A program made the position numbers and the translations under genes. The notes beneath the pieces were generated by a model, which was not told the DNA's origin, ran no database searches, and saw only the letters and a program-made list of their open reading frames with translations. A stretch of 38,595 nt of DNA from contig JAKAVV010000022.1 of NCBI GenBank assembly GCA_021817145.1, positions 1 through 38,595 on the forward strand. Reading direction: 5' to 3'. The DNA is from a bacterium (lineage in GTDB: Bacteria; Vulcanimicrobiota; JABDET01). Shown here one piece after another: positions 16,513-24,344 of the stretch (position 1 is the stretch's first letter; each line of letters opens with the position of its first letter).

Positions 16513-16544
16513 TTGACACTTTTTTGACACCCCTATGTTAAGAT
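16513..16544 (+). promoter_or_regulatory. Candidate promoter region for the coiled-coil protein gene
   Basis: The 246-nt divergent intergenic region 16349-16594 contains two copies of TTGACA (16513-16518 and 16524-16529) followed by TATGTT (16534) and TAAGAT (16539). The first TTGACA is 15 nt before TATGTT and 20 nt before TAAGAT, so spacing is imperfect for a vegetative promoter. The gene starts at 16595 behind an AAAGGAGG site. On the other strand A+T-rich TATAAC/TATAAA boxes precede the NPCBM gene. Nothing else is recognised here. Confidence 0.35.
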
Positions 16545-16594
16545 AAAGGGGAGAATGGTTTTAAACCAAGAAAAGAGTAAAGGAGGAAATTTTT

Positions 16595-17017
16595 ATGGTT
16601 ATTCCAAACCCGCAGAATTTACCGGAAAGAGTTTCTAGGCTGGAGATTTTAATGGAATTGATTCGCCAAAAATTGGAGTCTCTGGAAAATTGGATGAAAG
16701 AGATTCATCATGAAATGACGGAGAAGTTTAATAAGATAGATGAGAAGTTTGACCAGCAGCGCCAGGAAATAGACAGCAAGTTTGACCAGATGCATCAATG
16801 GATAGACGACAAATTTGAGAAGCAGAGTCAATGGATAGACGGCAAGTTTGAGAAGCAGAGTCAATGGATAGACGGCAAGTTTGAGAAGCAGAGTCAATGG
16901 ATAGACGGCAAGTTTAACCAGCAGCGCCAGGAGATGATTGGATGGCAAAAATGGATTCTAGGAACAGGAGTAATTGCCTGGGTCACAATTATCACTGCTA
17001 TCCTTTTGAAACACTGA
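16595..17017 (+). CDS. Coiled-coil protein with 11-residue repeats and C-terminal membrane anchor
   Basis: A 140-residue protein. The N-terminal part (10-45) is a predicted helix, followed by about six tandem 11-residue units of the type KFEKQSQWIDG (about 45-110). This spacing (hendecads) suits a long, slightly right-handed coiled coil. Residues about 118-138 (WILGTGVIAWVTIITAILL) form one membrane helix at the C-terminus, so the coil should face the cytoplasm if tail-anchored, though topology is not certain. No signal peptide. It resembles Bdr-like and other short repetitive membrane proteins in design only. It has a strong ribosome binding site and lies upstream of a secreted BNR protein. 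Confidence 0.75.
   Translation: MVIPNPQNLPERVSRLEILMELIRQKLESLENWMKEIHHEMTEKFNKIDEKFDQQRQEIDSKFDQMHQWIDDKFEKQSQWIDGKFEKQSQWIDGKFEKQSQWIDGKFNQQRQEMIGWQKWILGTGVIAWVTIITAILLKH
16729..16926 (+). repeat. Six tandem 33-bp units inside the coiled-coil gene
   Basis: Units of 33 bp begin at 16729, 16762, 16795, 16828, 16861 and 16894. The units at 16828 and 16861 are identical base for base, and those at 16795 and 16894 differ from them at a few positions. The first two are more diverged. Near-identity at DNA level, including synonymous positions, points to recent slippage duplication and predicts length differences between strains. Confidence 0.9.
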
Positions 17018-17056
17018 AAAAATGGTACAGCAAACAACAAAAAAATAGTTTAACCC

Positions 17057-18766
17057 ATGAAAAAAACTCTCTTCATTCTCTTAACCCTTGTCATGATAGG
17101 AGCTGCTGTTATTGGAAACGCCTCATCTTATTTGAAAGCATTCCACCAGATCAGGCTTCCTGAAGTGGATGGAGTGGCTCCTCCTCTTGGCAGATTCGCA
17201 AAATCTCACCATCTCGGCTTTATTACTCTTCCAGATGGATGTGTTATGAATCTTCTCCTTCCCCTCTGGATCCCTTCATCACCTAAAGGGAAATTAAAAA
17301 TCAAAATGAAAAACGAACCCAATCAATATCAAATTTCTGCTTTTTATTCTGACAAAAAACATTTTCTTCTCATCAGCGGAGGAGGAGCTTATAGAGATAA
17401 AGGATGGGAACTCCCAGGACAAGCCATCTACCTTGGCAGCAGAATTACGGGATATCTAACAAGCACTCAATCTCCTCCCCTCTATACTTTAGCATGGCTG
17501 TATAAGAGGTGGCATTTCAGAGTTTCAAGCAGAACAGAGGGCAAGGTTATCCAAAAATCAGAAGCCCTTCTCCGCAAAACGTTAAATACAAATCTTCCCC
17601 CTGATGCTGTTGGCGCTAATCTCTCCATGACTCCAGAAGGAGAAATTAAGATTGACTGGTGGCAGGATCCAGACTGCGGTTATTCTATCGCCGGCAATTT
17701 CCCGCTGAATATCATGCTTCACACAGCTCATACCTTAAGCCCTCTAAACCAAAGAATTAGAGAAATGGATCTGGTCACAAAAAAAATCTGGTACCTTGCT
17801 CAAGGAAGCGCGCTCTGGCTAACCCAAAATGCTGGATCAACCTGGACAGTGATTCGAACTTTTAACTCTCCTATTGCAAGAATCTGCTCCTTACCAGACA
17901 GATCTATTCTAATCGGGCTTCTAGGTGGAAAATTGGTGCGAATAAAAGCCAAAGATAAAAAGTGGGAAGAAATTCCCACTTCGATTATGAATGCTGCAGA
18001 AGGTCCCTGGAGAATCAAAAAGACTCTTTTTGTTTTAACCAACGTATGGACAGCAGCGCCCAGCCGTTCTCCTGATATGCGTGGAAACAGTTTGCCTGAA
18101 AACAAAAAGCTGCTGATGGAATCCAAAAATAACGGGAAAACCTGGAAGCCAGCAGCCTTTATTCCGATTCAATTCCAAAACAAAAACGGTGGAATCTCCT
18201 GGTTTAAAAAACTGATCCTCCTAAATTCAAAAACCTGGGCTATAGTAACCTCTCTTGGAGGGGGTTGCACTCTTCCTGATGAGCTTTTCATCAGTTTAAA
18301 TCAGGGGAAAACCTGGAACCCTGAACCCATGTTTGGAATCAAAAGTCCATTTAAAGTAAAAACTATCACAAAGCTTAAAAATAAAACCTGGTTTATTGGA
18401 GGGAATGTCTGCGCTGAAAGCGGGGAACCTGTCTTTTTCTTCACAAAAGACAGTGGTTATCACGTCTATCCTCTTCCACTTCCTGCAGCTATTCCTAACC
18501 CAGAGATTCAAAAAATCATTTTCTTAAGTTCGAAATTAGGAATAGCTGTCGGATCTCAACACACAGGATATGGGGTTCGTCCTTCATTTAAAAAAGATTT
18601 AATTTTAAAAACAAACAATGGAGGGAAAACATGGGTGAATATTTCCCGTCCTGAATTTCCTGGGCTTTTCACAATTCTCTGCACAAAATCATACTCTTGC
18701 ATGGCTGTCAGCCCAGATCCAGACAAACCTATCCTGCGCTTCAATCCGAACTTCCCTATTAAATAG
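17057..18766 (+). CDS. Secreted BNR-repeat (Ycf48/sortilin-like) beta-propeller protein
   Basis: A 569-residue protein with a signal peptide (about 1-23, MKKTLFILLTLVMIGAAVIG...). Four Asp-box/BNR-type turns can be seen in the second half: NAGSTW (about 258-263), KNNGKTW (about 355), LNQGKTW (about 416) and NNGGKTW (about 519). They lie in a beta-propeller context with motifs such as KTWAIVTSLGGG. The first 230 residues are not recognised. Such propellers occur in assembly factors, sialidases and surface proteins, but no catalytic residues for sialidase are evident. It starts 39 nt after the coiled-coil gene and may be co-transcribed. Confidence 0.72.
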   Translation: MKKTLFILLTLVMIGAAVIGNASSYLKAFHQIRLPEVDGVAPPLGRFAKSHHLGFITLPDGCVMNLLLPLWIPSSPKGKLKIKMKNEPNQYQISAFYSDKKHFLLISGGGAYRDKGWELPGQAIYLGSRITGYLTSTQSPPLYTLAWLYKRWHFRVSSRTEGKVIQKSEALLRKTLNTNLPPDAVGANLSMTPEGEIKIDWWQDPDCGYSIAGNFPLNIMLHTAHTLSPLNQRIREMDLVTKKIWYLAQGSALWLTQNAGSTWTVIRTFNSPIARICSLPDRSILIGLLGGKLVRIKAKDKKWEEIPTSIMNAAEGPWRIKKTLFVLTNVWTAAPSRSPDMRGNSLPENKKLLMESKNNGKTWKPAAFIPIQFQNKNGGISWFKKLILLNSKTWAIVTSLGGGCTLPDELFISLNQGKTWNPEPMFGIKSPFKVKTITKLKNKTWFIGGNVCAESGEPVFFFTKDSGYHVYPLPLPAAIPNPEIQKIIFLSSKLGIAVGSQHTGYGVRPSFKKDLILKTNNGGKTWVNISRPEFPGLFTILCTKSYSCMAVSPDPDKPILRFNPNFPIK

Positions 18767-18849
18767 TAAAATCCGCAAACTGTTTTTCTTCACAAAACAT
18801 ACTAAAAATAAGACAAGGGAAAACCTAAAACATTCTCGAACTTCCTTGC

Positions 18850-19206
18850 ATGAAACAGACAAAAAGGAAAAACGACCACCCCAATCATTTCAGCGACCAT
18901 CCTCTTCTTTTAAATGTGGGTTATGGAAACTTTATCTCAGTTAACAAACTGGTAGCTGTTCTAAATGCTGATTCTTCTCCGATTAAACGAGTGGTTCAGG
19001 AGGCTAAAGACAAAGGAATTTTAGTAGATGCCACTTATGGGCGTCGAACTCGTTCTGTTCTTATTATGGACAGCGGCCATGTTGTTTTATCAGCCATTCA
19101 ATCTGAAACCATGTCTCACCGCTTCCTAAATTCTAATTATAAAGAACCTCTTGAATCTCAAACTGAAGTTCAAGAAGAAAAATTAGAACTCACCACAAAA
19201 TCATGA
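18850..19206 (+). CDS. remA: RemA/DUF370 family regulatory protein
   Basis: A 118-residue protein whose core (about 19-92) is a clear RemA: LLNVGYGNFISVNKLVAVLNADSSPIKRVVQEAKDKGILVDATYGRRTRSVLIMDSGHVVLSA. In Bacillus, RemA is a DNA-binding activator of matrix genes, and the YGRRTR block (63-68) contains the key arginines. Here the core is flanked by a basic 18-residue N-terminal extension and a 25-residue acidic tail, longer than the usual 80-90 residues. It overlaps gmk by 4 nt (ATGA). The remA-gmk-rpoZ order is conserved in Firmicutes and several related phyla. No good ribosome binding site precedes the ATG. Confidence 0.92.
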   Translation: MKQTKRKNDHPNHFSDHPLLLNVGYGNFISVNKLVAVLNADSSPIKRVVQEAKDKGILVDATYGRRTRSVLIMDSGHVVLSAIQSETMSHRFLNSNYKEPLESQTEVQEEKLELTTKS

Positions 19207-19811
19207 GTAATAACCTTTTAATTGTTATTTCAGGACCTTCTGGAGCAGGAAAAGGAACAGTTATTGAAGCCCTTTTAAAAGAGATTCCAGAGCTGACTTT
19301 TTCAGTTTCAGCCACAACCAGACCGCCGCGCCCATCAGAAAAAGAAGGAAAAGATTATTTTTTTATTTCAAAAGACCAGTTTGAAGACTGGATTGAGAAA
19401 GAAAAATTCCTGGAATACGCTCTTGTCCATGGACACTATTATGGAACACCACGCGACTATATCGAGAAAAAACTGGCAGAGAAAAAAGATATTATTCTGG
19501 ATATTGACGTTCAAGGCGGAAGTCGAATAAAAGAAAAATTTCCCGATGCGGTTTTCATCTTTCTTGTTTCCTCAACGTTTCATGAATTAAAAACCAGACT
19601 GACAAACCGCCATACTGAAAATGAAGGGACGATTCAAGGGAGATTGGAAGACGCAAAGGAAGAACTCAGGCAGATGGAGAAATATGACTATATTGTCGTA
19701 AACGAAATGATAGAAGAAGCGGTAAAAGACACGCTGGCAGTCATTCGCGCTGAAAAGTGCAAAACGACCAGGAGATTAAAAGAGGTGCAATATGCTTTAT
19801 CCACCAGTTGA
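19203..19811 (+). CDS. gmk: Guanylate kinase
   Basis: A 202-residue guanylate kinase, of normal length. P-loop GPSGAGKGTV (11-20), the GMP-binding block TTRPPRPSEKEGKDYFF and the lid region are intact. It phosphorylates GMP to GDP with ATP. Its ATG overlaps the remA stop and its 3' end overlaps rpoZ by 20 nt, so three genes are translationally linked. Confidence 0.97.
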   Translation: MSNNLLIVISGPSGAGKGTVIEALLKEIPELTFSVSATTRPPRPSEKEGKDYFFISKDQFEDWIEKEKFLEYALVHGHYYGTPRDYIEKKLAEKKDIILDIDVQGGSRIKEKFPDAVFIFLVSSTFHELKTRLTNRHTENEGTIQGRLEDAKEELRQMEKYDYIVVNEMIEEAVKDTLAVIRAEKCKTTRRLKEVQYALSTS

Positions 19812-20001
19812 CGAGTTACTAAAAAAAGTTGATTCCAAATTCACTCTGGTCAATCTTACCTTGAGAAGAGCTCATCAGTTAAATAATAAAGCTCCGCGCT
19901 TAATTGACCATCCCCGCGGTTCAAAACCTGTTACCATTGCTCTGGAAGAAATTCTTCAGGGGAAAATTAAGGCAAAACAATTAAAAAAGCCTGCTGCTTA
20001 G
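19792..20001 (+). CDS. rpoZ: RNA polymerase omega subunit
   Basis: A 69-residue protein of typical omega length. It begins MLYPPVDELLKKVDSKFTLVN and contains the omega signature TLRRAHQLNN and the PVTIALEEI helix. Omega helps fold and assemble the beta-prime subunit. An AGAGGTG site lies just upstream inside gmk. The next frame, encoding a lipoprotein signal peptide, begins within the last 22 nt of this gene, overlapping an A AAA AAG heptamer at 19983-19989. Confidence 0.93.
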   Translation: MLYPPVDELLKKVDSKFTLVNLTLRRAHQLNNKAPRLIDHPRGSKPVTIALEEILQGKIKAKQLKKPAA

Positions 20002-21551
20002 TTTTATTACTCATTGTTTTCACTTTAGCTGGCTGCGCCCCACCTCGGCATCACCCGGGAATTTTAATTGTGGGAAGAGAAGGAGATGCCGTTAAACTGG
20101 ATCCTGCTGATATCACAGATGGAGAGTCTGCCCAGGTTACTGAGAATATCTTTGATACTCTTGTCACTTATCGAAATTCCAGCACTCAAATTAAACCGGA
20201 TTTAGCTCTTTCCTGGTCTCGATCAAAAAATGGCGAAATATGGATTTTCCATCTGCGGCATCATGTTCGTTTTCAAGATGGAACAAAATTCAATGCTGCC
20301 AGTGTTGTTTTTAATTTCGATCAGTGGATGAATCCTAAAGATCCTTATCACAAATACGGTAAATTCATTTACTGGCAGACCATGTGGGGAGGGTTTCCTG
20401 GAAAAGTCAAAAAAGTCCAAGCTATTGGAAAATATACTGTTAAATTCACCCTTTCTCAACCTGTTGCCCCTTTCTTGAAAAATCTAGCCATGTTCTGCTT
20501 TGCGATTTCCAGCCCACCCGCAGTCAAAAAATGGAAAGAAGATTATTTTAAACATCCTGTGGGAACAGGTCCATTTAAACTCGTTTTGTGGCAGAGAAAT
20601 GAACGAATTGTCCTGGATCGAAATCCCTATTATTGGGGGGAAAAACCAAAAATTAAACGCCTTATTTTTGTTCCGATTAAAGACAGCACAACCCGAATGT
20701 TAGAACTGGAAAGAGGGGATATTGACTTCATGACAGGGGTCAATGTAGAAGAAGTAAAAATTCTAAAAAAAGATCCTGCTGTCCGCGTTCTAGCAAAGCC
20801 AGGAATGAATATCGCCTATTTAGCTATGAACTGCGAAAAGCCACCTTTTAATCAAATTGCCGTTCGTCAGGCGGTGAGATATGCCATCAACATTAAAAAA
20901 ATTGTTGAAAAACTTTACGAAGGACTTGCTGTTCCTGCAGTTAACCCTATTCCACCGATGATATTAGGGTATAACCCGCGCTTAAAAAAATTCCATTATA
21001 ATCCTCGAAAAGCGAAGGAACTCTTAGCAAAAGCAGGATTCCCGAATGGATTTTCAACAACTTTATGGTACCCTCCTATTTCAAGACAGTATATTCCTGA
21101 CCCGAAAGCAGTCGCAGAAGCCATGCAAGCCGATTTAAGAAAAGTTGGGATTAAAGTGAAACTTATTACTTATGACTGGGGAAGCTATTTGTATAAAACA
21201 GAAATGGGGGAACACTCCATGGCAATTTTAGGGTGGATCGGAGATAATGGGGATCCCGATGATTTCTTATATGCTCTTCTGGATAAAACAAATGCTGTAA
21301 AACCAGCTCAAAACATTGCTTTTTACACCAATGAAAAAGTGCACAGACTGCTCCTTCAAGCTCAGAAAATTTTCAACCCTGAAAAAAGAAAAATTTTATA
21401 TCAACAAGCGATCCTAATCATTAATCAAGACTCCCCCTGGGTTCCAATTGCTTATGCGGATCAAATCGTGGCTTTTAATAAAAAAGTGAAAGGATTCCAC
21501 TTAAATCCTACAGGAATGCTGCGATTCCAGAATGTCGAGGAAAATCCTTAA
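19980..21551 (+). CDS. Peptide ABC transporter substrate-binding lipoprotein (family 5), unusual start
   Basis: The mature protein is a solute-binding protein of the DppA/OppA family 5 type (523 residues from 19980). Family features include GREGDAVKLDPADITDGES, the GTGPFKL segment and VRQAVRYAIN. The first ordinary start codon is a GTG at 20070, but the frame is open back to 19971. The residues before the GTG form a perfect lipoprotein signal, KKACCLVLLLIVFTLAGC, with lipobox LAGC at 20025-20036. No ATG, GTG or TTG lies upstream of that signal. The best initiator is ATT at 19980, seven bases after AAGG. The alternative is a -1 frameshift from rpoZ. The gene probably works with the permease that follows it. 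Confidence 0.82.
   Translation: MKKACCLVLLLIVFTLAGCAPPRHHPGILIVGREGDAVKLDPADITDGESAQVTENIFDTLVTYRNSSTQIKPDLALSWSRSKNGEIWIFHLRHHVRFQDGTKFNAASVVFNFDQWMNPKDPYHKYGKFIYWQTMWGGFPGKVKKVQAIGKYTVKFTLSQPVAPFLKNLAMFCFAISSPPAVKKWKEDYFKHPVGTGPFKLVLWQRNERIVLDRNPYYWGEKPKIKRLIFVPIKDSTTRMLELERGDIDFMTGVNVEEVKILKKDPAVRVLAKPGMNIAYLAMNCEKPPFNQIAVRQAVRYAINIKKIVEKLYEGLAVPAVNPIPPMILGYNPRLKKFHYNPRKAKELLAKAGFPNGFSTTLWYPPISRQYIPDPKAVAEAMQADLRKVGIKVKLITYDWGSYLYKTEMGEHSMAILGWIGDNGDPDDFLYALLDKTNAVKPAQNIAFYTNEKVHRLLLQAQKIFNPEKRKILYQQAILIINQDSPWVPIAYADQIVAFNKKVKGFHLNPTGMLRFQNVEENP
19983..19989 (+). other. A AAA AAG heptamer at the rpoZ/lipoprotein frame junction (possible -1 frameshift site)
   Basis: In the rpoZ frame the codons are xxA AAA AAG, the E. 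coli dnaX slippery heptamer. A -1 slip here moves ribosomes exactly into the lipoprotein frame (next codon GCC at 19989). A Shine-Dalgarno-like AAGG (19969-19972) lies 10 nt before it, the spacing of the dnaX stimulator. No strong downstream stem is evident. The same AAGG could serve instead as the ribosome binding site of an ATT start at 19980. Confidence 0.4.
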
Positions 21552-22555
21552 TGACTCGATATTTAATGAAACGAATCCTACTCCTTATCCCGACTTTATT
21601 AGGGGTTTCAATCCTGGTTTTCTCAATCATTCATTTAATCCCAGGAGACCCGGCAGTCGCCATGCTTGGACAGCACGCAACACCTCAAGCTGTTGCCCGG
21701 TTAAAAAAACAGCTCGGGTTAAACCGCCCTCTATACATTCAATTTGGAAAATTTATGGAAGGGGTTGTTACTTTAAATTTAGGGAGATCAACACAAACCA
21801 ATGAACCTGCTTTTCAAGAAGTCCTCCATCATTATCCTGCTACCATTGAGCTGGCTTTTACAGCTATGCTTATTGCCATATTTTTCAGCTTTTCCCTGGG
21901 TGTAACAGCTGCCTGTTTCCCGAATACCTGGATTGATTATGCAGTCAATATCTTTTCATTAACAGGAATCTCTATGCCTATTTTCTGGCTTGGACTTTTA
22001 TTTCTTCTCTTGTTTGCTTCACATTGGAGACTTTTCCCCTTTTCCGGAAGAGTTTTCCCTGGATATATCTTCCCTACCCCAACCCATTTTTATACCCTTG
22101 ACAGTCTGCTAACCGGAAATTTTAAAATCATCAAAGATGTTTTCGGACACCTTTTTCTCCCTAGTTTAACTCTTTCCACAATTCCTTTAGCCATACTAAC
22201 AAAAACGATAAGAGGCTCTCTTTTAGATGTTCTGCATCAAGAATATATTCGGACCGCTTATGCGAAGGGGGTTGGTAGATGGAAAGTCATCTGGAAACAT
22301 GCCTTAAAAAACGCGCTTATTCCAGTTGTGACAGTGGCAGGACTTCAATTTGGATATTTACTGGGTGGAGCCATTTTAACAGAAACAGTATTTGGATGGC
22401 CTGGTATTGGGAGGTTGGTTGTGGAAGCTGTAAAAGCAAGAGATTATCCTGTGCTTCAAGCTTCTGTCCTTATCATTGCTTTTACTTTTGTTTTTATCAA
22501 TACGTTCACAGACTTTATTTACGCTTATACGGATCCAAGAATTCACTACTTATGA
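21551..22555 (+). CDS. Peptide ABC transporter permease, DppB/OppB type
   Basis: A 334-residue integral membrane permease with about six membrane helices. The N-terminal signature MTRYLMKRILLLIPTLLGVS..., the HLIPGDPAVAMLG block and the EAA loop (REYIRTAYAKG-like, here QEYIRTAYAKGVGRWKVIWKHALKNALIPV) mark it as the DppB-type subunit. Its ATG overlaps the stop of the binding protein by one base, so the two are coupled. The usual partners, DppC permease and two ATPases, do not follow: parA comes next after a promoter-like sequence. The other subunits are presumably elsewhere. Confidence 0.93.
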   Translation: MTRYLMKRILLLIPTLLGVSILVFSIIHLIPGDPAVAMLGQHATPQAVARLKKQLGLNRPLYIQFGKFMEGVVTLNLGRSTQTNEPAFQEVLHHYPATIELAFTAMLIAIFFSFSLGVTAACFPNTWIDYAVNIFSLTGISMPIFWLGLLFLLLFASHWRLFPFSGRVFPGYIFPTPTHFYTLDSLLTGNFKIIKDVFGHLFLPSLTLSTIPLAILTKTIRGSLLDVLHQEYIRTAYAKGVGRWKVIWKHALKNALIPVVTVAGLQFGYLLGGAILTETVFGWPGIGRLVVEAVKARDYPVLQASVLIIAFTFVFINTFTDFIYAYTDPRIHYL

Positions 22556-22568
22556 TATAATATCCACA
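22533..22568 (+). promoter_or_regulatory. Extended -10 promoter upstream of parA, with a DnaA-box-like 9-mer
   Basis: TATAAT at 22556-22561 is preceded by TG one base upstream, a perfect extended -10, 64 nt before the parA start. It partly overlaps ATATCCACA (22560-22568), which matches 8 of 9 bases of the DnaA box. The predicted leader holds two small hairpins: TCCAC/GTGGA (22563-22577) and ACTTCA/TGAAGT (22598-22612). No convincing -35 box is seen, as is common for extended -10 promoters. Confidence 0.5.
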
Positions 22569-22624
22569 GAAAGTGGAAAGATTCCCACAAGGATATCACT
22601 TCAGAGTGAAGTAATAAGCATTTC

Positions 22625-23443
22625 ATGGGATACGTCATTTCAGTCGCCAATCAAAAAGGGGGGGTTGGAAAATCCACAACAGTTATCAATTTAGGAACTG
22701 CCCTTGCCATGAGAGGAAAACGGGTTCTTCTGCTGGATATTGACCCACAGGGGAATACCACAAGCGGCATTGGTATTGAAAAATCATCTTTAACCGTGTG
22801 CATCTATGATCTACTTCTAAATGAGCTCCATCCTAAAGATGTTATGCGCAAAACTGTTATGGAAAATTTAAATATTATTCCTGCAACCTTAAGATTAGCC
22901 GGGGCTGAAATTGAACTGGTTTCAGCTTTTTCAAGAGAGACTCGCCTGAAAAAAGCGATAGAACCTGTTTTAAACGAATACGATTATCTTTTAATTGACT
23001 GCCCTCCTTCCCTTGGCTTATTAACCATTAACAGCTTATGTTCCAGCCATGCGGTTTTGATCCCAATTCAATGCGAATATTATGCTCTGGAAGGATTATC
23101 ACAGTTAATGGAAGTGATTGAACTGGTTCAGCGGCATTTAAATAAAAGCCTGGAGATTTTTGGCGCCCTTTTAACCATGTACGATCCAAGAACCAATCTT
23201 TCAACACAAGTGGCTGCCGAGGTCAAAAATTTCTTTAAAGAGAAAACATTCCATACCATTGTGCCTAGAAACATAAAATTAAGCGAGGCTCCCAGTTTTG
23301 GGAAATCGGTCTTACATTATGATGGCCGTTCAAAAGGAGCGGGAGCTTATCTGGATCTGGCAAATGAGATTCTAAAACAGAAAAACTCGCAGCCAAAAAA
23401 GAAAAAAGAGCCTGCTCTTGCCAATTCAAGGAAAGAAGGATAA
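22625..23443 (+). CDS. parA: Chromosome partitioning ATPase ParA/Soj
   Basis: A 272-residue Walker-type ATPase with the deviant P-loop KGGVGKST (11-18), DIDPQGN and DYLLIDCPPSLG. This is the short chromosomal Soj/ParA form without an N-terminal helix-turn-helix. It acts with ParB on parS sites in origin segregation. The product ends in a Lys-rich tail. It precedes parB by 10 nt. In many bacteria this pair lies near the replication origin, though no dnaA, dnaN, rsmG or mnmG is visible here. Confidence 0.96.
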   Translation: MGYVISVANQKGGVGKSTTVINLGTALAMRGKRVLLLDIDPQGNTTSGIGIEKSSLTVCIYDLLLNELHPKDVMRKTVMENLNIIPATLRLAGAEIELVSAFSRETRLKKAIEPVLNEYDYLLIDCPPSLGLLTINSLCSSHAVLIPIQCEYYALEGLSQLMEVIELVQRHLNKSLEIFGALLTMYDPRTNLSTQVAAEVKNFFKEKTFHTIVPRNIKLSEAPSFGKSVLHYDGRSKGAGAYLDLANEILKQKNSQPKKKKEPALANSRKEG

Positions 23444-23453
23444 AGAAAGAAAA

Positions 23454-24344
23454 ATGGGGAAAAAAGTTTTAGGAAGAGGGCTGAATGCCCTTATTTCAAT
23501 GGCTGGCAGAGAAACCAGAGATAGAGAATCCAATGACTTAAGCAGCCATATTCTTGAGGTTCCTCTAGGGCAAATCGTTCCTAACCCCTATCAACCGCGA
23601 AAGCATTTCAATGAAGAAAAATTAAAAGAGCTCATCGCCTCTATCAAAGAAAATGGGATCATCCAACCCATTGTTGTGACGCAAATTCAAGAAGGATATC
23701 AAATTGTGGTTGGGGAGAGGAGATGGAGAGCGGCAAAAGAAGCAGGATTCTCAAAAATGCCAGTGATCGTTAAAGATTTTTCTCCACAGGATCGAGTGGC
23801 TCTTGCCCTTGTCGAAAATCTCCAGAGAGATGACTTAAATCCTCTTGAAGAAGCACAAGCATTTCACCTTCTAGCAGAAGGATTTGGATTAACCCAGGAA
23901 GATTTAAGTCAAAAAGTTGGACGATCCAGACCTTATATCACCAATACTTTAAGACTGCTGAATTTACCTGAAAATATTAAGACTTTCCTGATGGATGGGA
24001 AACTGACAGCAGGACATGCGAGAGCTTTGTTAAGCCTTGATGATCCTAAAACAGCGTCCGAGATGGCTGAAAAAATCATTGCCAATCAGCTCTCAGTCCG
24101 AGAAACAGAAAACATGGTAAAAAAAAGAGAAACGATTCTAAATCAGAATCATCATAAAGTTCCCCATCCTCTTGAAATCAAACTCCAAGAGATTCTTGGC
24201 GCAAGAATCAGGATCCGATCCGGGACCATTGGAGGAAAAATAGAAATTGCATATCGAAATCCCAAAGAATTAGAAGAATGGGTTAACTTTTTCACGCACT
24301 CTTCTCACAGAACAAGAGATGAAGAGTCCAGTGTTCTGCTGTAA
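23454..24344 (+). CDS. parB: Chromosome partitioning protein ParB/Spo0J
   Basis: A 296-residue ParB starting MGKKVLGRGLNALISMAG, the typical N-terminus that contacts ParA (a 12-residue longer frame exists but overlaps parA). The CTPase domain has NPYQPRKHF (44-52) and GERRWRA (88-94). A helix-turn-helix follows (LTQEDLSQKVGRSRPYITNTLRLL, about 143-166), with a dimerisation tail. It binds parS and spreads as a CTP clamp. It ends next to the hutU stop on the opposite strand with no intervening base. Confidence 0.96.
   Translation: MGKKVLGRGLNALISMAGRETRDRESNDLSSHILEVPLGQIVPNPYQPRKHFNEEKLKELIASIKENGIIQPIVVTQIQEGYQIVVGERRWRAAKEAGFSKMPVIVKDFSPQDRVALALVENLQRDDLNPLEEAQAFHLLAEGFGLTQEDLSQKVGRSRPYITNTLRLLNLPENIKTFLMDGKLTAGHARALLSLDDPKTASEMAEKIIANQLSVRETENMVKKRETILNQNHHKVPHPLEIKLQEILGARIRIRSGTIGGKIEIAYRNPKELEEWVNFFTHSSHRTRDEESSVLL

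Noticed and set aside
16649-16948. 99-residue minus-strand ORF with hydrophobic repeats (LAVYPLTLLLK)
   Set aside because: It is the antisense shadow of the 33-bp repeats of the coiled-coil gene; the plus strand has the ribosome binding site and sensible protein.
19798-19806. TTATCCACC inside rpoZ, close to a DnaA box
   Set aside because: Single mismatching copy within a coding sequence, encoding the conserved YPP of omega; no cluster of boxes.
20070-20072. GTG at 20070 as start of the peptide-binding protein
   Set aside because: It would discard a perfect in-frame lipoprotein signal peptide directly upstream.
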